A DNA stretch of 64,000 nucleotides from an uncultured Paraglaciecola sp. (GTDB lineage: Bacteria > Pseudomonadota > Gammaproteobacteria > Enterobacterales > Alteromonadaceae), in assembly GCF_913058035.1 (NCBI RefSeq), contig NZ_CAJXPA010000003.1, forward strand, positions 1 to 64,000. Direction: 5' to 3'. The position numbers were made by a program, and so were the translations under genes. A model generated the notes under the pieces. It saw only the letters and a list, made by a program, of their open reading frames with translations. It was not told the DNA's origin and did not search any database. Below, piece by piece: positions 1 to 9,821 of the stretch. How positions within the stretch are numbered: position 1 is the stretch's first letter; the number at the start of each line of letters is the position of its first letter.

Positions 1-967
1 ATATGGAAATAGGCTCCGCCACATTAAGGTAAAAACATTTTCACTTAATTATTTATTTAAACTACCAATAACGATTCGTCCAAGATAAAAAATATTGAAT
101 TCCTAGTGGTAGCATCTACGATAAAAGATTCTACATTCTCATCTATGCCATTTGAAATAGTATTAGCTTCAGAATCTGCTTTACTGTTCGTTCAATTCTC
201 TGATTTTTTACAAGCTATTAAGCGTCAATATACAAAATGCATATTTGAAGTGCTGCATGCTCGAGTTTCTCAGCTACGTGTTGCTTTGAGGCGTTTTTCT
301 GTGTGGTAAGAACTTTCAGACATAATATTAAAATATAAGATTATCCTGTTTTAACAACTTCTCAGCCTAGTTTGTAACGTTGGCTTCTTATTTATCTTCT
401 TAATTTGGTATTTTCTAGTTTAGGACATTTTTTATAACGGTGTGTTTGCCGATAAAAGCCATTACGTGCCTATCAAAATTCTAACCTTATACACCATCGT
501 TATGCGGCTGTTGCGCAGCTCTTCAAATGAAGTATCCACGCTAACAATTCGCAAATTACCCTTTAAAGGTTTTATAATATCTAACAATATGTCCCTGTAA
601 CGAACCTGCAGCTATAACTATTTTGCTCCCTCATTGATTATTTGGCTGAATACGGTGTATAAATTTTGTTACTTTTTGTTAATTTTTGTTTCTGATGTTG
701 TGCATATCTAAGTCAAGGTAATAGGCGAGTGTGACACCAGACAAGCACATTGTTATAGGTATAATTAATCAAAATGAAAATTTCGTAAAAGTGGATATTA
801 TCTTTGATAATCATAAGTGATATCTCATTTTTGCGTCATTGGGCAATTATTTAGGGCTATTAGTAATAGATAAAAATCAATTTTGTCGCTTATAGTGGGC
901 ACTTGAGTAGGTTAAGTTACTTTTTTTATGCAATAATTTCAGTGTCATTTTTTTAAAGCCATAATTT
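1..967. other. Long spacer with possible gene remnant
   Basis: No intact gene is convincing here; the 67-codon ORF at 106-309 has no ribosome binding site or recognisable domain. On the minus strand between about 430 and 650, two frames read pieces such as KIVIAAGSLQGHIVRYYKTF and then NLRIVSVDTSFEEL. These loosely resemble the glycine loop and following strand of PLP-dependent cysteine-synthase-fold enzymes, interrupted by stops and frame changes, so this may be a dead gene. Around 795-825 an AT-rich stretch contains TGATAATCAT, the core of a Fur-box-like sequence, but the flanks match poorly. The region just before 968 should hold the promoter of the AraC-type gene; I cannot define it. Confidence 0.3.
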
Positions 968-1738
968 ATGTCCGAAAATAATAACATTCAGCAATATCCA
1001 TTTCTTCAAAATGTGATTGGAATAGAACAAATTCTTAGTATGTTTGATCTACTAACTGATGTGATCTTTTGGATCAAAGACACTAAAAGTCAGGTGGTCT
1101 ATGCTAATCGTCGGTTTGTTGAGCATATCGGTATGCATACCCTCAGCCAAGTAATTGGTAAGTCAGACTTAGCTTTTTTCCCACCACATATTGCCAAACA
1201 ATTTATCACTGATGATCAAAGTGTGATGAGCGGTAATGTGATCACTGACCGACTAGAATTAAACATACTTAAGTTAGGTGAGTTTGCTTGGTTTTGTACT
1301 TCGAAAAGACCTTTATTTGATAGTCAAAATAATATTATCGGTTCTTATGGATTTACCCGTTTATTATCTAAGGCATCTCAGGTCTTATCTAGCATCGATG
1401 CCATAAAGGCACCAGTAGAGTATGTCCGCGAAAATTTCCATCGAGACTTGAGAATTGAAGATTTAGCTAAACTTGCCTTTATATCGGTCAGTGCTCTTGA
1501 AAGACGCTTTAAAAAGTATTTGTTTAAAACACCTAAACAATTCATCAATGAGATTCGTTTAGAAAATGCGCGCAGAATGTTAATCGAAACACGTTTACCG
1601 ATTGCTGATGTTGCTTATCGATGTGGTTTTTCTGAGCATAGTTATTTCAGCCGACAGTTTCGTTTAATGTTTGGTACTTTACCGTCTCAATTGAGAGAAA
1701 ATATGCAGCAAAATACAGTTGATAGTGTGCCAATTTAA
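968..1738 (+). CDS. PAS domain AraC-family transcriptional regulator
   Basis: A predicted cytoplasmic transcription factor of 256 residues. Residues 20-135 form a PAS fold (DVIFWIKDTKSQVVYANRRF near the start, SYGFTRLLS at the end). Residues 150-245 form the AraC double helix-turn-helix, with DLRIEDLAKLAFISVSALERRF as the first unit and PIADVAYRCGFSEHSYFSRQF as the second. A PAS sensor in place of the usual cupin arm suggests it senses a small ligand or redox state, which cannot be named from sequence. It is a single gene between decayed spacer and a convergent ssb. The remnant upstream on the other strand could be its lost divergent target, but that is a guess. Confidence 0.85.
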   Translation: MSENNNIQQYPFLQNVIGIEQILSMFDLLTDVIFWIKDTKSQVVYANRRFVEHIGMHTLSQVIGKSDLAFFPPHIAKQFITDDQSVMSGNVITDRLELNILKLGEFAWFCTSKRPLFDSQNNIIGSYGFTRLLSKASQVLSSIDAIKAPVEYVRENFHRDLRIEDLAKLAFISVSALERRFKKYLFKTPKQFINEIRLENARRMLIETRLPIADVAYRCGFSEHSYFSRQFRLMFGTLPSQLRENMQQNTVDSVPI

Positions 1739-2131
1739 CTGTTCGGGGTCATACCAGCTTGTCAAATAATTGTGGATTTCGCTGACAACATTAACCAGTA
1801 TGATGTAGAAAGTTTAAGAGTAATTGAACAGCTGCATGCCAATCAAGTTCTGGTTCACGTAATAGGTATCTGGAGCGGTCGAGGTGTGTCAAAAACATAC
1901 TATGCTATACGCCCACCCTTTCTGATAGGGCTAGCGATTATGCCGCATTTTATTCCTCAAGATAGAGTTTCGTTGCGAATATCGGGGTTATATATGACAG
2001 TTACCTCAGTTTTGCCATAACTTGATATCAATATTTAGAAATGCTGGCTGAATAACCCCCACTCTAATGGGCTAAGTGACTTTGGCTTATAAAGTTAGAC
2101 GCTTATTTGGAAAAGCTTCTAACTTGAAGTG
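1739..2131. other. Spacer with a doubtful 82-codon ORF
   Basis: The ORF at 1772-2020 begins with GTG, has no clear ribosome binding site, and its product resembles nothing I know. It may be a decayed fragment. Nothing else is visible before the ssb terminator. Confidence 0.3.
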
Positions 2132-2160
2132 AAAATAAAAAGCCACTATATCTGTGGCTT
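2132..2160 (-). terminator. Rho-independent terminator of ssb
   Basis: On the minus strand a seven-base stem AAGCCAC/GTGGCTT is followed by TTTTATTTT, about 30 bases after the ssb stop codon. Confidence 0.7.
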
Positions 2161-2191
2161 AATTTCTATGATTAATAATTTTAAGTATGAT

Positions 2192-2764
2192 CTAGAAAGG
2201 GATATCATCATCAAAATCAAAATCTGGTTCAGCCATAGGTGCTTGCTGGCTTGGCGCTTGGTTGAAGCCTTGATTTTGTTGTTGTGGAGCACCTTGAGCG
2301 GGTGGTTTTTGATACTGCTGACCTTGCTGAGGTGGTTGTTGATAACCTTGATTCTGCTGTGGTGCTGCCGCAGGACGCTGTTGTCCTTGAAAACCACCTT
2401 CAGACTGACCTCCACTCTTGCCACCTAACATCTGCATAACGCCATTGAACGGGTCTAAAACGATCTCTGTGGTGAACTGGTCCTGACCTTCTTTGTTCTG
2501 CCATTTACGTGTTTGTAATTTACCTTCGATGTAGATTTGGCTGCCTTTACGTAAATATTCACCTGCGATTTCTGCTAGTTTTCCAAATATAGATACGCGA
2601 TGCCATTCAGTTTTTTCCTGAACTTGCCCACTTTGGTCCTTCCAGCTTTCTGATGTGGCTAGAGCTAAATTGGCAACTGCTTTACCATTGGGGGTATATC
2701 TTACTTCGGGGTCTTTACCCAAATTACCTACTAAAATAACTTTATTTACACCTTTGCTTGCCAT
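2192..2764 (-). CDS. ssb: Single-stranded DNA-binding protein
   Basis: SSB coats single-stranded DNA during replication, recombination and repair and recruits partners through its tail. The N-terminal 110 residues are the OB fold ([19 protein letters not shown], then [22 protein letters not shown]). Residues 115-175 are a Gln/Gly/Pro-rich disordered linker. The acidic tip DFDDDIPF is the conserved partner-docking peptide. A strong Shine-Dalgarno (AGGAGGAAAG) precedes the ATG. It follows the MFS gene by only 12 bases, so the two are probably cotranscribed. In E. coli ssb and uvrA are divergent neighbours; here the MFS gene lies between them. The repetitive linker creates the shadow ORFs at 2129-2428. 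Confidence 0.98.
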   Translation of the reverse strand: MASKGVNKVILVGNLGKDPEVRYTPNGKAVANLALATSESWKDQSGQVQEKTEWHRVSIFGKLAEIAGEYLRKGSQIYIEGKLQTRKWQNKEGQDQFTTEIVLDPFNGVMQMLGGKSGGQSEGGFQGQQRPAAAPQQNQGYQQPPQQGQQYQKPPAQGAPQQQNQGFNQAPSQQAPMAEPDFDFDDDIPF

Positions 2765-2776
2765 CTTTCCTCCTAA

Positions 2777-4114
2777 TTATTCTTTTATGTTCAGCACAAG
2801 TCGAGCTTGTTGAATATCGAAATGTTGCTCTGCCTTTAAGTACATAACCTGTTCATCCGGAACAACCGTTATATCCACTACGCCTTTCAATTCAGAAAGC
2901 TGTTGTAAAGCCAGACTTGTTGTTTGTTTACTTATTTTAAGTGTATAACGTTTTAGCCTGTTAGTCGCGTTCAAACCTTTAATCAACACCAACCAAATAC
3001 AACATAAAACACTGGCGAGAACAAATACCCATTGAATGCCTAAAAGTTCGCTGATACTGCCAGATAACACACCACCTATAAAAGCACCAAAAAATTGGAA
3101 ACTGGCATAAATACCCATTGCAGAGCCTTTTTTACCAGCAGGAGCAATGTTCGAGACCATCGCTGGAAAGTTCGCCTCTAAGTAATTGAAGCAAGTGAAA
3201 AATAAGCTAATGAGCAGTATCAAATAAAGCAGTGAATTTTGACTAAAAACCATACATAAGAACACCGCAGCTAGACCGCCTACACTGATTTGCATAACTG
3301 CATTTTTATATTTTGATGCTGCAGCCATTAATCCAAGTAATCCAATGACTGAAGCAACTAATACTACTAAATAGGCTTGCCAATGTTTAGCCAGGGGCCA
3401 GTTTAAATCTACCAATAGCAATGGGATTTGCACAAAAAGTAAAGTGATTAACATGTGTAAAAACAACACACTGATATTCAAACGAGCTAAATCAGAATGT
3501 GAAACTAAACTTTTCAAATCTTGGATCACAGGTAATGTATCGCCTATTGGTGCAATGTTTTTTGCATTTGGGACGACAAATATTACCAGAAAGACACATA
3601 AAAAAGCCAATACGCCTGTGAGTAAAAAAATACCACTAAGGCCAAATTTAGCGGCAATGACAGGTCCAATTAAAAGTGCTAAATAAAATGAAAAACCAAT
3701 GGAAATACCAATTACCGCCATGACCTTTGGACGTTGCTTTTCTCGGCTTAAATCGCCAGCTAAGGCCATAATAGCGCCTGCAATAGCGCCAGCACCTTGC
3801 AAAAACCTGCCTATAACCACCCAAACTAAAGTGTCTGCAGTCGCGGCAACCATACTGCCAATAGCAAAAATAAGTAATCCACCAATGATGATAGGTTTAC
3901 GGCCAATTTTGTCAGATAATACCCCCATAGGAATTTGTAATAGGGCTTGTGTCAGGCCATAACCGCCTATTGCTAGACCGACTAAGAAAGCCGAATAATC
4001 AGGATATTCTTTGGCGCTGATGGCCAATACGGGCATTACCATAAACAAGCCAAGCATCCGAAGTACATAGACAAAGGCAAGAGAAAAGGCGCTGCGAAGT
4101 TCGGTAGAATTCAA
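2777..4114 (-). CDS. yajR: MFS efflux transporter, YajR type
   Basis: A 445-residue major facilitator with twelve predicted membrane helices, an inner-membrane proton-coupled exporter of unknown substrate. The MFS motif A is visible in the loop after helix 2 (GVLSDKIGRKPIIIG). The last 65 residues (from about YTLKISKQTTSL) form a cytosolic ferredoxin-like domain, the YAM domain characteristic of E. coli YajR and absent from most MFS proteins. The start is TTG; homology with YajR supports it because the first helix follows directly. It lies upstream of ssb in the same direction and is divergent from uvrA. Confidence 0.9.
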   Translation of the reverse strand: MNSTELRSAFSLAFVYVLRMLGLFMVMPVLAISAKEYPDYSAFLVGLAIGGYGLTQALLQIPMGVLSDKIGRKPIIIGGLLIFAIGSMVAATADTLVWVVIGRFLQGAGAIAGAIMALAGDLSREKQRPKVMAVIGISIGFSFYLALLIGPVIAAKFGLSGIFLLTGVLAFLCVFLVIFVVPNAKNIAPIGDTLPVIQDLKSLVSHSDLARLNISVLFLHMLITLLFVQIPLLLVDLNWPLAKHWQAYLVVLVASVIGLLGLMAAASKYKNAVMQISVGGLAAVFLCMVFSQNSLLYLILLISLFFTCFNYLEANFPAMVSNIAPAGKKGSAMGIYASFQFFGAFIGGVLSGSISELLGIQWVFVLASVLCCIWLVLIKGLNATNRLKRYTLKISKQTTSLALQQLSELKGVVDITVVPDEQVMYLKAEQHFDIQQARLVLNIKE

Positions 4115-4613
4115 AGTAGAAAGTATCTAATAAAAGTAAAATAATGCAGCTATAACATCGTAACAGTCTAACATTTTTTTAATGACACACACAATTGCCG
4201 TTGCGTCGTATTATTTTTTTGCCTTGTTTTTAACTTATTTCTAAAGATGGTTTTTGAATCACTTTTCGTCGATGTATTTAAAGTATTTCAGATAAGTTTT
4301 ATTATTCTGATTGTAATAAAACGATTCTCAAAGTCCTAGTTTTACTGAGGTATAAAACTGAGCTGAGACAGCTTGTTTATATCTCGTTGTAAGTTAGCGT
4401 ATTAAAGCACAATAAAAAACAATCCTTTATGCATGGATATTGTCAAAAAAATTCAACTTTATACTATGTATTTTAATTACTGGCGAATCGATTGCTGCTT
4501 TAGCACCATTTAAGCTTAATTTGGAGTATAAACTTGCTCTATTAACTTAATGCCCGTAGTGACTATTTGCAGAGTGTGTAATAATTGTTCTTTTGCGGCG
4601 CAACTGGTTACTA
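4115..4613. other. Divergent promoter region between yajR and uvrA
   Basis: This 499-base AT-rich spacer should contain promoters for both genes. I looked for a LexA box (CTGT-N8-ACAG), expected for uvrA in E. coli, and found no good match. No other feature is visible. Confidence 0.4.
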
Positions 4614-7442
4614 ATGGATAGAATAGAAGTACGTGGGGCTCGAACTCACAACCTGAAAAACATCAATTTAGATATCCCCAGAGACAAACTGACTGTGATC
4701 ACAGGTTTGTCAGGTTCAGGTAAATCTTCCTTGGCTTTCGACACTTTGTATGCGGAAGGGCAAAGACGTTATGTAGAGTCGCTTTCTGCTTACGCTCGCC
4801 AGTTTTTATCCATGATGGAAAAGCCAGATGTGGATCATATTGAAGGTCTATCTCCAGCTATTTCTATTGAGCAAAAGTCTACCTCGCATAATCCACGATC
4901 TACCGTTGGCACCATCACAGAAATTTATGATTATTTACGTTTGTTATATGCTCGGGTAGGAGAGCCTCGATGCCCTGAGCATCATGTGCCACTAGATGCG
5001 CAAACGATCGATCAGATGGTTGACCGGGTGTTAGATATGCCGGCTGATGTTAAATTAATGTTGCTTGCCCCAGTGGTGCAAGACCGAAAAGGTGAACATC
5101 TTAAGACTCTGGAGAATCTTGCTGCGCAAGGATTTATTCGTGCAAGAATAGATGGCAATGTATGTGATTTATCAGATCCGCCGGACCTCGACTTACATAA
5201 AAAACATACCATCGAAGTGGTTGTCGACCGTTTCACAGTGCGTGAAGATTTGAAACTACGCTTGTCAGAGTCTTTTGAAACAGCTTTAAACTTATCAGGT
5301 GGTACGGCAAAAGTTGCCTTTATGGATGAGCCTGACAAACAGGTTATGGTGTTTTCTTCTAATTTTGCTTGTCCACACTGCGGTTACAGCATGGCTGAGT
5401 TAGAGCCGCGTTTGTTTTCTTTTAACAATCCAGCTGGAGCCTGCCAGAGTTGTGATGGTTTGGGTACTAGACAGTTTTTTGACCCACATCGTATTATTGC
5501 TAACGCAGAAATTAGTTTGTCTGGTGGCGCCATTCGCGGTTGGGACAAGCGTAGTTATTATTATTTCCAAATGTTGCAAGCAGTTGCCGATCACTACAAA
5601 TTTGATTTGACTTTACCATTTGCAGAGTTAGATGACGAATCCAAGGATATAGTATTAAACGGCAGCAGAGGAACATCGTTAAAGTTTAAATATATTAACG
5701 ATCGCGGCGATATTATGGAACGCAAACATCCCTTCGAAGGAATTATCCCGAATATGGAGCGGCGTTACAAAGAGACCGAATCGAATGCCGTACGTGATGA
5801 GTTATCTAAGTATCTTAGTCAACAACATTGTTCTAGTTGTTCTGGTAGTCGCCTTAGATTAGAGGCTAGAAACGTGTTTATTGGCGAAACACCATTAAAT
5901 GTTATCACTGATATGTCGATTGCCGGTGCTTTGGATTTTTTTGCTCACCTTAGCCTTACTGGAAAACGCTTAAAAATTGCAGAAAAAATCTTTAAAGAAA
6001 TCAATGATAGATTAACCTTCTTAGTTAACGTGGGGCTAAATTATCTATCCCTTTCACGCAGTGCAGATACACTTTCTGGCGGTGAAGCTCAGCGAATTAG
6101 GTTAGCTAGTCAAATAGGTGCTGGTCTAGTAGGTGTCATGTATGTGCTCGACGAACCTTCTATTGGGTTACATCAACGAGACAACGCGAGGTTACTTGAG
6201 ACTCTTGTTCACTTACGTGACTTAGGTAACACTGTAATTGTGGTTGAGCATGATGAGGATGCCATTCGAGCTGCTGACTTTGTATTAGATATCGGCCCTG
6301 GTGCTGGTATTCACGGTGGGGAAATTGTAGCTCAAGGTACCATCGAGGATATAAAAAATAGTGAACGTTCAATAACAGGCATGTATTTGTCTGGTAGAGA
6401 AAGAATCGAAATACCTGCCAAACGTACCGAAATTGACCAGGATAAGTGGGTGGTGTTAACCGGTGCTACTGGAAACAACTTACAAGACGTCACGTTTAGA
6501 GCGCCATTAGGATTAATGACTTGCGTAACAGGGGTTTCTGGTTCAGGCAAATCTACTTTAATAAACGATACCTTTTATCGTATCGCACATAGAGAATTGA
6601 ATGGCGCGACCACAGGGGAGCCTGCTCCGTATAAAACCATCACAGGTATGGAGTTTATGGATAAGGTTGTGGATATCGACCAAAGCCCTATTGGTCGAAC
6701 ACCACGCTCAAATCCAGCGACTTATGCAGGCATTTTTACGCCTGTACGGGAATTATTTGCGGGTACACATGAAGCCAGATCACGTGGCTATAAACCCGGA
6801 CGTTTTAGTTTCAACGTTAAAGGCGGACGTTGTGAAGCTTGTCAAGGCGATGGTGTCATCAAGGTTGAAATGCACTTTTTACCTGACGTATATGTGCCTT
6901 GTGATATATGTAAAAGCAAACGTTACAATCGTGAAACATTAGAAATTTTATATAAAGGCCTGAATATTCATCAAGTACTAGATATGACAGTAGAAGAGGC
7001 ACGACCTTTCTTCGATGTTATACCTGCTATTGCACGAAAATTACAAACTCTAATGGATGTAGGTTTGTCGTATGTTCGGTTAGGCCAAGCTGCAACGACT
7101 CTGTCAGGCGGTGAAGCACAGCGTGTAAAGTTAGCTAAAGAGTTATCCAAACGTGATACGGGTCAAACCTTGTATATTTTGGATGAACCCACTACAGGTC
7201 TACATTTTCATGATATTAAACAGCTATTAGAAGTCTTGCACAGGCTGCGTGACCACGGTAATACAGTGATAGTCATTGAACATAATTTAGATGTGATCAA
7301 AACAGCAGACTGGGTAGTGGATCTTGGTCCTGAAGGTGGCTCTGGTGGTGGGCAGATTGTTGCTCAAGGAACTCCTGAAGATATTTGTAATGTGAAAGAA
7401 TCTCATACTGCACGTTTCCTCAAACCACTACTACAAAAATAG
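4614..7442 (+). CDS. uvrA: UvrABC excinuclease subunit A
   Basis: UvrA is the ATP-driven damage sensor of nucleotide excision repair; its dimer loads UvrB at lesions. The protein carries two ABC ATPase modules. The first has Walker [10 protein letters not shown] near residue 31, a CPHCGYS...CQSC zinc site near 253-280, and signature [12 protein letters not shown] with [13 protein letters not shown]. The second has Walker [11 protein letters not shown] near 640, the functional zinc finger CEACQGDG...[10 protein letters not shown], and [12 protein letters not shown]. The ORF track extends to a TTG at 4593, but [16 protein letters not shown] matches the usual UvrA N-terminus, so ATG 4614 is chosen (942 residues, normal length). 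The thioesterase gene follows 12 bases later. Confidence 0.98.
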   Translation: MDRIEVRGARTHNLKNINLDIPRDKLTVITGLSGSGKSSLAFDTLYAEGQRRYVESLSAYARQFLSMMEKPDVDHIEGLSPAISIEQKSTSHNPRSTVGTITEIYDYLRLLYARVGEPRCPEHHVPLDAQTIDQMVDRVLDMPADVKLMLLAPVVQDRKGEHLKTLENLAAQGFIRARIDGNVCDLSDPPDLDLHKKHTIEVVVDRFTVREDLKLRLSESFETALNLSGGTAKVAFMDEPDKQVMVFSSNFACPHCGYSMAELEPRLFSFNNPAGACQSCDGLGTRQFFDPHRIIANAEISLSGGAIRGWDKRSYYYFQMLQAVADHYKFDLTLPFAELDDESKDIVLNGSRGTSLKFKYINDRGDIMERKHPFEGIIPNMERRYKETESNAVRDELSKYLSQQHCSSCSGSRLRLEARNVFIGETPLNVITDMSIAGALDFFAHLSLTGKRLKIAEKIFKEINDRLTFLVNVGLNYLSLSRSADTLSGGEAQRIRLASQIGAGLVGVMYVLDEPSIGLHQRDNARLLETLVHLRDLGNTVIVVEHDEDAIRAADFVLDIGPGAGIHGGEIVAQGTIEDIKNSERSITGMYLSGRERIEIPAKRTEIDQDKWVVLTGATGNNLQDVTFRAPLGLMTCVTGVSGSGKSTLINDTFYRIAHRELNGATTGEPAPYKTITGMEFMDKVVDIDQSPIGRTPRSNPATYAGIFTPVRELFAGTHEARSRGYKPGRFSFNVKGGRCEACQGDGVIKVEMHFLPDVYVPCDICKSKRYNRETLEILYKGLNIHQVLDMTVEEARPFFDVIPAIARKLQTLMDVGLSYVRLGQAATTLSGGEAQRVKLAKELSKRDTGQTLYILDEPTTGLHFHDIKQLLEVLHRLRDHGNTVIVIEHNLDVIKTADWVVDLGPEGGSGGGQIVAQGTPEDICNVKESHTARFLKPLLQK

Positions 7443-7454
7443 AGGTTTTATTGT

Positions 7455-7850
7455 ATGTACAGTGAAGAATTTAATGTCCGCTTTTACGAGACTGATGCAT
7501 TAGCTCACGTGAGTAATACCGTCCTAGTAGGTTGGTTTGAAACAGGTCGTGAGCCGCTTTTTAAATTATTCACCCCTGAATTGGATCTTCAAAACTGGCC
7601 ACTTATTCTGGCCAGTTATAAAGTTGATTTTTTAGAGCAGATTTATTATGGGCAAAAAGTGCAAGTTAAAACTTACATTAGCCGAATAGGAACGAGCTCT
7701 TTTGATGTTTATCAGGAGCTGTGGCAGAAGCAAAAAAAATGCGCAACTGGCACTACCACTCTAGTACATTTTGATTTTCAGACAAAAAAAGCTGTTGCGA
7801 TAAACGAAAAAATAAGAGCGATACTTTTGGAGAATGGTTACCCGGAGTAA
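7455..7850 (+). CDS. Acyl-CoA thioesterase, 4HBT/YbgC-like hotdog protein
   Basis: A 131-residue hotdog-fold protein that probably hydrolyses an acyl-CoA thioester in the cytoplasm. The N-terminal RFYETDALAHVSNTVLVGWFE matches the 4HBT signature, where the Asp and the following HVxN helix form the active site, and length fits the family. It sits 12 bases after uvrA and may be cotranscribed with it, ending at a strong hairpin. Substrate cannot be deduced. Confidence 0.85.
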   Translation: MYSEEFNVRFYETDALAHVSNTVLVGWFETGREPLFKLFTPELDLQNWPLILASYKVDFLEQIYYGQKVQVKTYISRIGTSSFDVYQELWQKQKKCATGTTTLVHFDFQTKKAVAINEKIRAILLENGYPE

Positions 7851-7862
7851 AATTAGTGTCAA

Positions 7863-7900
7863 AACGCACAAAAAAACGCAACTGCAGTTTTTTGTGCGTT
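7863..7900. terminator. Bidirectional terminator
   Basis: The inverted repeat AACGCACAAAAAA ... TTTTTTGTGCGTT gives a long stem with A- and T-rich flanks that could stop transcription both ways, between the thioesterase gene and the convergent DUF3299 gene. Confidence 0.85.
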
Positions 7901-7993
7901 GATTTAGCCATGCAGCTTAGGTTTTCTGGCCTTAATATCTAAATGTGCAAGCAAGATGGCTTTTATGGTAATTATCAATATATAGCCGAATTT

Positions 7994-8467
7994 TTAACCT
8001 TCATATGGACTCACACTTATTCCCGACAAGGAATATCCTACTGTCGCCAAATCACCTTTCCATCCTGTAGTCGTTAAAGTGCCGGTCACCCATACAGCGT
8101 CGTATAGATCATCTATTGGTACTGCTGTAGCAAACTGCACGTAAACTATTTGATTGGCTGGTGGAGGTGGTACATGAATACAAGCGCCAAAATAAGGTAC
8201 GAGTAAAAATTCACTGCTCGTTTCGTTGTCGCCCTCAAGAGGTACAACAAATCCTGGTATTCTTACCAGTTTACCATTTAGGCTCTGAATTACAGGAGCA
8301 TCTAGTCCCATTTGCAGCATGCTACCGTCATGACTCAAAGGCATGTCGGGAGTCTGATAATCTGGAGGTACCATATCTTCCCAAAAAAGCTCCAGTGGCT
8401 CTTTGGCTAACGTTATCTGACTGAACAAGAACGTTATCAAACATAGTGTATTAACAATTTTTATCAT
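7994..8467 (-). CDS. DUF3299 family secreted protein
   Basis: A 157-residue protein with an N-terminal signal peptide (MIKIVNTLCLITFLFSQITLAKE), so probably periplasmic. The core motif FLLVPYFGACIHVPPPPANQIV, together with LNGKLVRIPGFVVPLEG, is diagnostic of DUF3299. Members are often encoded beside FtsX/LolE-like ABC exporters, but no such genes are adjacent here. No lipobox cysteine is seen. It appears to be monocistronic. The molecular function is unknown. Confidence 0.85.
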   Translation of the reverse strand: MIKIVNTLCLITFLFSQITLAKEPLELFWEDMVPPDYQTPDMPLSHDGSMLQMGLDAPVIQSLNGKLVRIPGFVVPLEGDNETSSEFLLVPYFGACIHVPPPPANQIVYVQFATAVPIDDLYDAVWVTGTLTTTGWKGDLATVGYSLSGISVSPYEG

Positions 8468-8827
8468 GATTTTTTTATTAGCCTGAGTTGGGTTGACCTA
8501 ATATAAAGAATATTCACTTATGCCATACTTAGACAATAGTGTTGAGGATATTCAACGCTAAGATAAGTATTAAAACGCAGAATCAGTATCGATATAAATT
8601 ACCATATTAAGCAGACTAAACCACAATATATCCAGCAACGATGAGGTTATAACCCTTGTAGTATGGTTGATATTGAAGCCTACATCTAAGTCCTTCTGAC
8701 CCGCAAACTGTTTGAAATTGGCCCTTACTAAAACCTTGGAAGTAAGTTGTCAGTTATGTAGACGTTAAAGCTGTACCCGTGGGTTCTAACTTTTGACAAG
8801 TAAGCAACTAAAAGACTTTTTCAAATA
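8468..8827. other. Spacer without recognisable gene
   Basis: About 360 bases upstream of the DUF3299 gene and downstream of ppa. I see no open frame with a start and ribosome binding site, and no structured RNA. Confidence 0.4.
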
Positions 8828-8851
8828 CAAAAAAACCGGTACATACCGGCT
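8828..8851 (-). terminator. Rho-independent terminator of ppa
   Basis: On the minus strand CCGGTA-TG-TACCGG is followed by TTTTTTT, about 30 bases downstream of the ppa stop. Confidence 0.85.
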
Positions 8852-8880
8852 CCTATAATTTTGTTAATACCTAAAAAGTG

Positions 8881-9429
8881 TTAAAAGGCAGGCTTTTTTT
8901 CTTCTGCTTCATATAATTTGACACTGTTGACCAGTTCGGCTTTAGCCGATGCTGCATCTTCCCAGCCTTCTATTTTTACCCATTTGTTAGGTTCCAAGTC
9001 TTTATAATGTTCAAAGAAATGTTGAATTTGATGTTTAGTCAGCTCAGGGATGTGATCTATGTCAGTAATGCCACGATAAATTGTTGATAACTTATCAGCA
9101 GGTACTGCAAGAATTTTTGCATCGATACCCGACTCATCAGTCATTTTTAGTACACCTACAGGGCGGCACTTTATAACTGAACCAGCTAAAAGCGGAAAGG
9201 GAGTCATAACTAACACATCAGCCGGGTCACCGTCTTCGGATAAGGTGTGTGGGACATACCCGTAGTTAGTCGGGTAATGCATACAAGTCGCCATAAAACG
9301 GTCGACAAATATAGCGCCAGATTCTTTGTCTACTTCATATTTAACAGGGTCAGAGTGGGCAGGAATTTCGATTATTACATTTATTTCTTCTGGCAAGTTT
9401 TTACCAGCGGGTACTGCGTTAAGGCTCAT
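8881..9429 (-). CDS. ppa: Inorganic pyrophosphatase, soluble family I
   Basis: Hydrolyses pyrophosphate to two phosphates in the cytoplasm and so pulls biosynthetic reactions forward. At 182 residues it matches the hexameric bacterial family I enzyme. The metal-binding signature is seen in [11 protein letters not shown], with [16 protein letters not shown] and the C-terminal [21 protein letters not shown] as further family blocks. It is divergent from hppA, placing soluble and membrane pyrophosphatases side by side, about 390 bases apart. A strong terminator follows. Confidence 0.98.
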   Translation of the reverse strand: MSLNAVPAGKNLPEEINVIIEIPAHSDPVKYEVDKESGAIFVDRFMATCMHYPTNYGYVPHTLSEDGDPADVLVMTPFPLLAGSVIKCRPVGVLKMTDESGIDAKILAVPADKLSTIYRGITDIDHIPELTKHQIQHFFEHYKDLEPNKWVKIEGWEDAASAKAELVNSVKLYEAEEKKPAF

Positions 9430-9480
9430 AGTAATACCTAAAGTTGAAGAATTTTATTTGGAAATATTATAGTGCTTAGA

Positions 9481-9497
9481 GACACAAGATGAAACTC
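9481..9497 (+). repeat. 17-bp direct repeat, copy 1
   Basis: GACACAAGATGAAACTC occurs here and again at 12273-12289, on either side of hppA, in the same orientation. The sequence flanking the two copies does not match. Confidence 0.6.
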
Positions 9498-9708
9498 ACC
9501 CAAGTGATTAAAACCCAGACTATGTACAATTATTGATTAAAACTTGAACTAAAGATAAATATCTCGTTATAGTTGTACTGAAAATGTAAAATAATTGTAA
9601 ATAAAACAATAAAGTAGCCACGACTCATGAATGTTGCAGTAATGAGAAATTGGCATAAATGGTTTACCAAATGGATCCACTCTTGAACATTGTCGAAACT
9701 TTTAAATC

Positions 9709-9778
9709 TGAATTGTTGAATCGGAATTGTTAGATCGGAATTGTTAGATCGGAATTGTTAGATCGGAATTGTTAAAGA
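9709..9778 (+). repeat. 14-bp tandem repeat upstream of hppA
   Basis: Five consecutive 14-base units of the form GGAATTGTTAGATC; the three central copies are identical and the outer two carry a few changes. The array ends 43 bases before the hppA ATG. It probably lies in the promoter or untranslated leader. Each unit contains AATT and GATC, the latter a potential Dam site. Confidence 0.9.
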
Positions 9779-9821
9779 GTGTCTGTTTTGTGACATTGTT
9801 ACATTAACGTTGGGGATTTTT

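Noticed and set aside
2129-2428. ORFs of about 95 codons on both strands
   Set aside because: They are shadows of the Gln/Gly-rich linker of ssb in other frames.
4115-4613. SOS box before uvrA
   Set aside because: CTGAGCTGAGACAG looked similar but has the wrong spacing (14 instead of 16 bases) and mismatches.
6601-6942. 113-codon ORF inside uvrA
   Set aside because: Alternative frame of uvrA's second ATPase module; no ribosome binding site or known domain.
9709-9778. CRISPR-like array
   Set aside because: The 14-bp units are contiguous without spacers and there are no cas genes.
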